From assembly GCA_009617715.1 (NCBI GenBank), contig VTFK01000053.1:310001-374000 (forward strand): a stretch of 64,000 bases of DNA, read 5' to 3'. The notes under the pieces were generated by a model, which saw nothing but the letters and a program-made list of their open reading frames with translations, searched no databases and had not been told where the DNA came from. The stretch is from Plectrocnemia conspersa (taxonomy: Eukaryota; Arthropoda; Insecta; Trichoptera; Polycentropodidae). The position numbers were made by a program, and so were the translations under genes. Below are positions 58,090 to 64,000 of the stretch, one piece after another (within the stretch, counting starts at the first letter, position 1; every line of letters begins with the position of its first letter).

Positions 58090-58254
58090 CTAAAACAAAG
58101 AGACGACATGTTAGTAAACAGGATAGAATCAATTTGCGAGATCGTTAAAAAATCATTATACTCACTCTCTCGTTGATGTCTGCTCCGAACCAGACTAAAT
58201 GACGCAAAATGTCGATGTGACCTCCCATGGCCGCTAAGTGTACGCAAGTTTCAC
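57826..58254 (-). CDS. cact: IkB/Cactus-like ankyrin protein, C-terminal two exons
   Basis: Cactus-type IkB proteins bind Rel/Dorsal factors through ankyrin repeats and hold them in the cytoplasm until Toll signalling destroys the inhibitor. Exons 58,166-58,254 and 57,826-58,089 join in phase 0 and read GETCVHLAAMGGHIDILRHL, VWFGADINER, then ENKGGRTALHLAIQCGNIDV. The GETCVHLAAMxGHIDILRHLVWxGADIN stretch is characteristic of Cactus/IkB repeat 4-5. The product ends in an acidic tail (EDDSESEYDSESDEEDDDN), which corresponds to the C-terminal acidic/PEST region. The first exon begins with two bases of a split codon, so more exons precede it. The earlier ankyrin repeats and the N-terminal degron were not found in the remaining 5.7 kb and probably lie beyond the window. 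Confidence 0.88.
58166..58254 (-). CDS. cact: cactus penultimate exon
   Basis: 89 nt; acceptor TTATTGTTTCAG, donor GTGAGT. It encodes one ankyrin repeat and starts in phase 1. The tight match to the IkB repeat makes it secure despite its length. Confidence 0.9.
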
Positions 58255-58963
58255 CTGAAACAATAAGATAAAAGCGAATTTAGTATTTGAAATCGTTTCG
58301 TGGGGGAGTCGCCATCATGGGACATTCCTGGATGAATCAGAGTTTCCCACATGCTAAGCGTTCCCCCTTTTTTCAATTCCATGTTGCATTTCAAAAGAAT
58401 CAAACGCATGCAAATAGACTTCCCTTGTGAACTTTATATATAAACACATGTCTAAAATAGAGCGGACACAAGCAGACCGTGGAACAATGTGCCGTTGAGT
58501 TATAATTAGTAGTGAGGAAAAAACTTTTAATTAGTAATCAAGATGTTTTAGAAATCGTTAATAAAATATGTGACTTTAATAATCAATCGAGTCCAATTAT
58601 ACTTTATTTTTTGATAAAAAACTTTTTGTTTCTTAGTATCTTTTTTAACATATATGTAAGTCAACATCATTGCCATGACATAAAAATATAAACGATCTAT
58701 TTATGATGCAAAAATTCACAACCCAATACAATGACTCTAGCAGTTCTCAGAATTTTTGGCGCTGATGTGAAGACCACATAAGGAGGCAAACGCCTCGACG
58801 TCTCAGAGGACGCAATAATCATGCGCTCGTGAATCACGGCTCCAGATCGGGAGCAACTTAAATATAAACCTCGGATTCCGAGGAATTCTCGGCTATTTTA
58901 GTGCCGAACGAACACAGCTAAGCAATAATGTCTTCACTTCGACAGCACCGGGCGCGGAATCTT

Positions 58964-58973
58964 GGGATTTTCC
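58964..58973 (+). promoter_or_regulatory. Rel/NF-kB consensus site GGGATTTTCC
   Basis: Matches GGGRNTTTCC exactly. It lies in the intron or upstream region of cactus. Confidence 0.4.
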
Positions 58974-59477
58974 GACAACTTTGAATTTTCTTCCGACTTC
59001 CGTATATCTGATGAATGATAATGACGAAAAAACGCAGCGTCCGATTGTGGCAAACAACCGGCAATTTGAATATCAAGCAGGTAAACCGTGAGCGAGGCTA
59101 TACGCTGCGGAGATCCAAAAGTCAGGGTTACCACTGACGGCAAAACCCGACGAAAACTCTTTATCTGACAACACAAGGATTTTAGCCGCAGAGTTAACAA
59201 TGTCACGTATTGTGCCGTAACGACTGCGATAAGGTATGGTTAAAAGGTTTCTGCGTTTTATTATTATTATTAATATTTCTTTTGCAAATAATGCGTAACA
59301 AGAAAAACCCGTTTCCGGGATTTTAATCATACTAGAAGAAATTTGCACTTTATCGCTAGCGTCATAGGTGTGTCATAAAGTGCATTTATCGACCGGTTGG
59401 AACTTTGAATTACATTTTATCTGATCATCCACCTTTGATCGAGAGTATGTTTCAGCTGCTGTGGGTGGTTGTGACCG

Positions 59478-59830
59478 GTGTATATCGATCGTGATTTATT
59501 AGATAGGGAGTGGAAAGCCCTCAAATTCCTAGTGATGGGTCTATTTGTGTCCGAACTCGCTTGTGGCAGCCCTGCGCGAGTCTATTTTGAAGCGCTGGCA
59601 CGCGGAATTCGCCGCCAAGGGGCCGAGAGAAGATCGGGATTTCCCACCGGCAGTCGGCCAGGGGCGGAGGCGTCGCGCGGGGCACTGTCACCTGACGGCG
59701 GCGACCTCACGCGAGTAAACAAGAACGGCAAAAATCTCAAAGAGATGAATTATCGAGATCGGACTGGGGCTTCAGATACTCCGGAAGAGTCTGTTTGTTA
59801 TATGTAGATCAGCTAGAGCTAGACGACTAG
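59478..59830. promoter_or_regulatory. GC-rich island with a perfect Rel site
   Basis: A GC/CpG-rich block. GGGATTTCCC at 59,636-59,645 fits both the Dorsal consensus GGGWWWWCCM and the symmetrical NF-kB site. A 109-codon plus-strand ORF spans the block but has no recognisable domain and is probably GC-driven. It may be a cactus enhancer or alternative promoter (inference). Confidence 0.4.
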
Positions 59831-61525
59831 ACATACATACGTCGAAGCGACTATTAATAAGTCGGTAGCGAAAAATAAAACAATGTATGCATATATGATT
59901 CCATCGAGCAGTGAAGCAATTCTATTGTTATAAGAGAATGTCTGAAAATCGTGAGATTTCTCTACTGTTAAATTTTAGAAATGCCTTCATCGCCAGGCCG
60001 ATGAAGAAAAGAAAGTTTGTTCAATGACATAAGTGTGTAGCAATTGAATTTGGAGCTTCAATGGAGCATCTGAATGTGAAAGTGTTCATATACTGAGCAT
60101 TCAACGCATATATCATATTATTAAGAATAAATAAAAACATCACCGAAAAATAAGTTTTAAATTATATGATTCATTTAGTAAAAAATAAACCCCATACATA
60201 TAGAAAAAATTATTTAATTTATTTAATTGTTTGTAATAAAATGTGGTAGCTCAGTGAGAAAAATTTGCATTAGTTGAATTTATTCAATCACATAACAGCA
60301 AAACAGTCCTCTGTGATTCAATTGAATGTAATTGTATCAATTATTATTCTTAATGCGGCGAATTTTTAGCGTTTTTATCGAAACAATTATTGTTACATCG
60401 AATTAATCACATGAATCAGCAAAAGCTTAGAAAACTAATCGTACTGCAATTATAAAAAAAATCACAGTTAAAAATTGCGCCTATTAAAATACATTTATTG
60501 ATCAGACTTGGGAGCTAAAATTAGGAACAAGATAAATTATTATTTGCTTAACATTTAATACAAAATTTTCTCTCACTCCATAGCAACAAGGTAGAGACGC
60601 AACTATTGAAAACATAAACTAAATTTACATATTAATACAGAAATCGACCACCTCTTGGCACTCACAGACGCAGATCACTACTATGATTTCTTCATACAAG
60701 TAACATTAATATAAAATATTACTTTTTTGCCCTCTAAGCAAGAAAATTGATATCAATAACATATATATAATAATCACGAATATATCCACCAAGAGCTCAA
60801 GTCACAAACGATATTTGTTGATTTGAGCGCTGTGTATCCGATTTTATACACATGACCAGCGTGAGGGAGGTATAGTGCTCACCTACACGGCCAATTACGA
60901 CGAGCTAGGAGTGAAATTAGATTAGCTTGTTCACACACTGGACTTCTATGATCGTTGCGATGAAGTTTAACTCTTTTAATGGTAGATGATATTGTATTAT
61001 AAATCCGAAGATATTCTTAAATTTTGTTTTTTTTTTAAAGTTCAGATTATATTCTAAATATTAAAATCCCCCCACAAATTTAAGGAATACTTCGGATTTT
61101 TTTATTAACAAAACATTTGATTTTTAAAAAAAGTTAGCGAACTAAAGTTGGATCACCTTCAAACTTAGTTTTGTTTTTATTTTTTTTTAGTAATTGATAC
61201 TATATAAATAATTTTATACGAGATGTTGGTCTGGACCTTCAATAAACATTCTTAGGCTTATGAATATAATGGAAATATATTAAAATTTCCACGCGGACCA
61301 CCGGTTGGCGATCAGTGTATTTACAGACACGTGTATCACTGTGATAACATGCAAGTTAAAGAATATTAATTAAGAAGTTTATCATTGTTTTTTTAATAAA
61401 CATGAAAATAGTGTTTATTATTTATTTTACATTTAACGACTGAGATATTTTTTTGCAAAATCCTTCCTGTCGATCTATGGACATTGTGATAATTTTGGGG
61501 GAGCCCGGTTTATCTGTTGTATGTA
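59831..61525. other. AT-rich DNA, no gene seen
   Basis: No ankyrin exon or element was recognised on either strand. Confidence 0.45.
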
Positions 61526-61529
61526 CATA

Positions 61530-61550
61530 CAGTAGAACCACGATTATCCG
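61530..61550 (+). repeat. Pogo/Tigger-type terminal sequence
   Basis: CAGTAGAACCACGATTATCC, preceded by TA, resembles the terminal inverted repeat of Tigger-like elements. No partner end or transposase was seen nearby. Confidence 0.4.
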
Positions 61551-61572
61551 AAGGCTAGTAACGAAATACAAT

Positions 61573-62085
61573 TTAGCATTATCAGGTTCAATACAACCAA
61601 CAGATTAGGGTATAATAGAAACATTAAGATTAATATAAAAAAATCATTTAAAGCAATTATTCATTTTGACACAAGAGTAATTGATAATGATACAGATAAA
61701 ACTTCATTCAGAAAAATATAATCTACTATTTACAATTAAGTAAGAATCGAATAGAATATATGTAAACCGAATTTTGACCAATAGGAAGCCGCAAAAAACA
61801 ATTATCCCTTCTCAGAAGTCAAAAATCCACGTCAAAAGCAATGAAATCGTGCCACGATTTAATTGCTTTTGCGTCCTCCTATTGACCAAAATTCGATTTG
61901 AATATACGTTGACCAATACTTTTATATCAGAAGTCCGTTTAAATCGTAATATCGATAAGGATAGCTATAATTTTTTAATGCATAGTGTAATATCGAAGTG
62001 CAGTCAAACTATGGAACAATATACGAGATGCGACATGTCTGTACTTTTTTCTGCTTATTTTAATCTGAGAGATAATTTGCTTTAG
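61573..62085 (+). repeat. Palindromic-family repeat, copy E (long form)
   Basis: It begins with AGCATTATCAGGTTCAATAC, shared with copy F. It has an inner imperfect palindrome around 61,837-61,873 (AAAGCAATGAAATCGTG and its near-complement) and ends with the ATATACGAGATGCGACAT stretch. The ORF at 61,774-62,085 is repeat sequence. Confidence 0.8.
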
Positions 62086-62340
62086 TGTCGTTTTTATTTT
62101 TATAATATGTATATTTGGTGATTCTAAATATTTATTTTTATTTTATCGGAACGCGATCCACAGTTTGACATTTACTGATTTTATAATTGTGAATATAAAT
62201 AACAATCATTTCGAAACTGTATTTTAAATCTGACGTTAAAACGTTATATAATTAAAAAAATAAGTATAATGCTCGGTATGCAATCTGTTAGAACTACATA
62301 TTTTCATAAAAAAAATATGTAAGACAAATGCGACTCCCCT

Positions 62341-62600
62341 CGTATCATCGCGCTACATTATACACAATTTGCATAGTTCATAAGGGGGGGATTTGCACTG
62401 GAGCGCGACAATGGTCGAAAATTTGCGGCCTTTGACCGCACAGGGCCGTCGTCGGCATAGTTTGTACGTGACGTCACGCGGGTTTCCCCAAAAACAACTT
62501 TTCCGAGCGCGAGCTGCTACTCGCCGTCGGTAAGCGGCTGCCAGGGATACCACCCACGCGCTGTTACTCTCTTTTGAAAATAAACACGCGAGAGAGAGAG
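62341..62600. promoter_or_regulatory. GC-rich block with CRE and kB-like site
   Basis: The palindromic CRE TGACGTCA is at 62,469-62,476, and GGGTTTCCCC (one mismatch to Rel consensus) is at 62,480-62,489, only 3 bp apart. CpG-rich surroundings suggest a regulatory region. A (GA)n run follows at 62,588-62,611. Confidence 0.4.
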
Positions 62601-62611
62601 AGAGAGAGAGA
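62588..62611. repeat. (GA)12 microsatellite
   Basis: About twelve uninterrupted GA units. Confidence 0.95.
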
Positions 62612-63575
62612 ACAATGTACACATGTAACATACGAAAAAGTAAAGGTTACGAAGAGCGGAAAAATACTGATTTCCGTCGCGTCGTTTCAAAAACAATCTT
62701 ACGATTATTATTATTAACAACAATAACATTTAAGGTTCAAGCGCGAATAAGTTGAAAACGAGTTTCTTCAAAGCGAGAAGCAGGAAGTTAGCTAATTTTG
62801 GCAATGTTAAGATTATCGTCATATATAAGCAATCGTAGAACGTCCTTCAGATTTGCTTACGTGTTTATAAGGAAGATGAATGGAAATGTATGAATGTAAA
62901 CGTAAAGAACTAAACAATCTGCGATTAAATACATCGTGACATTTAACAGAAAATATCGAAATAATAGGGCCTTTCATTTTGTTAGATGTTTTTGCAAAGC
63001 TTCACATTCAAAGAGCTATATAAAAAAACATAAAGCAGTGCGTTGAACTAATTTTTCTATCAAGTCATTCCACAACAGCGGATGGAACTGATGATAACAT
63101 GTCTTTTCTTGCGCATGATGTCATTCGTTTACAGTTTAATTGTTTTTCATTATTTTTTTCTATATAGTCGTATGGAATTTGTCAAGGCATGGGGATATTT
63201 TAATAACATTTTTATTTTTTTTACATAGTTGAACTTTAGGGCCCTGATAAACAGCCGTCCCCTCATTCCGACAGGACAAGACCGTTGTTATTATGACGCT
63301 ATAAAAAGTATTGTTCACAAACATAATTAAGAATTACTATAAAAATATTAATTCACTTCTTTTGTTTCATAGATCAACGAGATCTAATACGACCAGTGAA
63401 TTACGCGACTTATTACTATCGACTCTAACTGATATTTTTTAATGGAGTAATGCTTAAATATATATTTTTTAATTGTATCCGTATTCAAAATATATAAATA
63501 AATAATAAAAAATATTAGTTGAATGTCGTTTTCGGAATACAAATTATTTTACGTAACGTAAAAATGGGGTCATCA
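62612..63575. other. AT-rich DNA, no gene seen
   Basis: Nothing recognised on either strand. Confidence 0.5.
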
Positions 63576-63576
63576 T

Positions 63577-63880
63577 AAATTTTAGCATTATCAGGTTCAA
63601 TACAACCAATAGCTTAGGGTGTAATAGAAACATTTAAAAATTTTGACTTCTGAGAAGTGATATTTAATTTTGCGCTCTCCTATTGACCAAAATTCGATTT
63701 GAATATACTTTTATATCAGAAGTCCGTTAAAATATCGGTAAATATAGCTAACATATTTTTTAAATATAGTGTAATATCAAAACGCAGTCCAACTATGGAG
63801 CAATATACGAGATGCGACATCTGTCTGTAATTTTTCTTCTACTTATTTTCCACAGAGAGATAATTTGGTATATTTTGTAT
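63577..63880 (+). repeat. Palindromic-family repeat, copy F
   Basis: Shares AGCATTATCAGGTTCAATAC, TTTTGACTTCTGAGAAG, TTCGATTTGAATATAC and AACTATGGAGCAATAT with copies A and E. It lacks the palindromic centre. Confidence 0.8.
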
Positions 63881-64000
63881 TTTAGATTTGACCTCATGAA
63901 AGTTCTAAGACTACAATTAGTTTTAGAACTTTCATTAGGTCATTGATCAATTAAGCAAAGCCACTTTTTGAATTTCATTTAAAAAATTTGTGAATAGCTC

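Noticed and set aside
59478..59807. 109-codon plus-strand ORF
   Set aside because: Low complexity in its second half, no recognisable domain and located in a GC-rich block with regulatory motifs.

Overview
This looks like nuclear DNA of an arthropod, most likely an insect. Coding exons are short, have GT..AG introns, and sit in a very AT-rich background full of DNA transposons, MITEs and LINE fragments. The three recognisable genes are an ABCC/MRP transporter with clusters of duplicated exons (an organisation known from Drosophila MRP), an IkB/Cactus-type ankyrin protein and a sphingosine-1-phosphate phosphatase. The insect order cannot be told from the sequence.

Layout. 1-16 kb holds no host gene I can recognise. 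It contains a 96-bp perfect palindrome, a poly(A)-tailed retroposon with target-site duplication, GC-rich islands (2.3-3.8, 5.3-5.6 and 7.2-8.1 kb, the last promoter-like), a 2.2-kb hAT transposon inserted into an older hAT fossil, a hAT MITE, a LINE fossil and a probable pogo/Tigger fossil. 16.16-17.53 kb (+) is a complete four-exon sphingosine-1-phosphate phosphatase (383 aa). 19.49-53.12 kb (-) is one large MRP/ABCC1-type gene: 23 exon positions, about 1510 aa, including a 10-codon first exon 15.7 kb upstream of exon 2. Exon position 9 has two alternative copies and exon position 16 has three, giving up to six isoforms. Intron 1 (37.3-53.1 kb) is filled with repeats, including a ZBED-like hAT, a Jockey-like LINE fragment and a hAT MITE. 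57.83-58.25 kb (-) holds the last two exons of a cactus/IkB gene; I did not find the rest of it in the window. 58.3-64 kb contains consensus Rel/NF-kB sites and further copies of the palindromic repeat family.

How the genes relate. The phosphatase (+) and the MRP gene (-) converge, with about 2 kb between their stop codons. MRP and cactus are both on the minus strand, about 4.7 kb apart. The S1P phosphatase acts on sphingosine-1-phosphate, and some ABCC transporters export that lipid, but nothing here shows a functional link.

Most notable: the two alternative exon clusters of MRP, where reading-frame phase forces exactly one exon-16 copy to be used; a one-base frame disruption in NBD2 exon 21 that is a sequencing error, a polymorphism or a real lesion; and an unnamed, high-copy palindromic repeat family.
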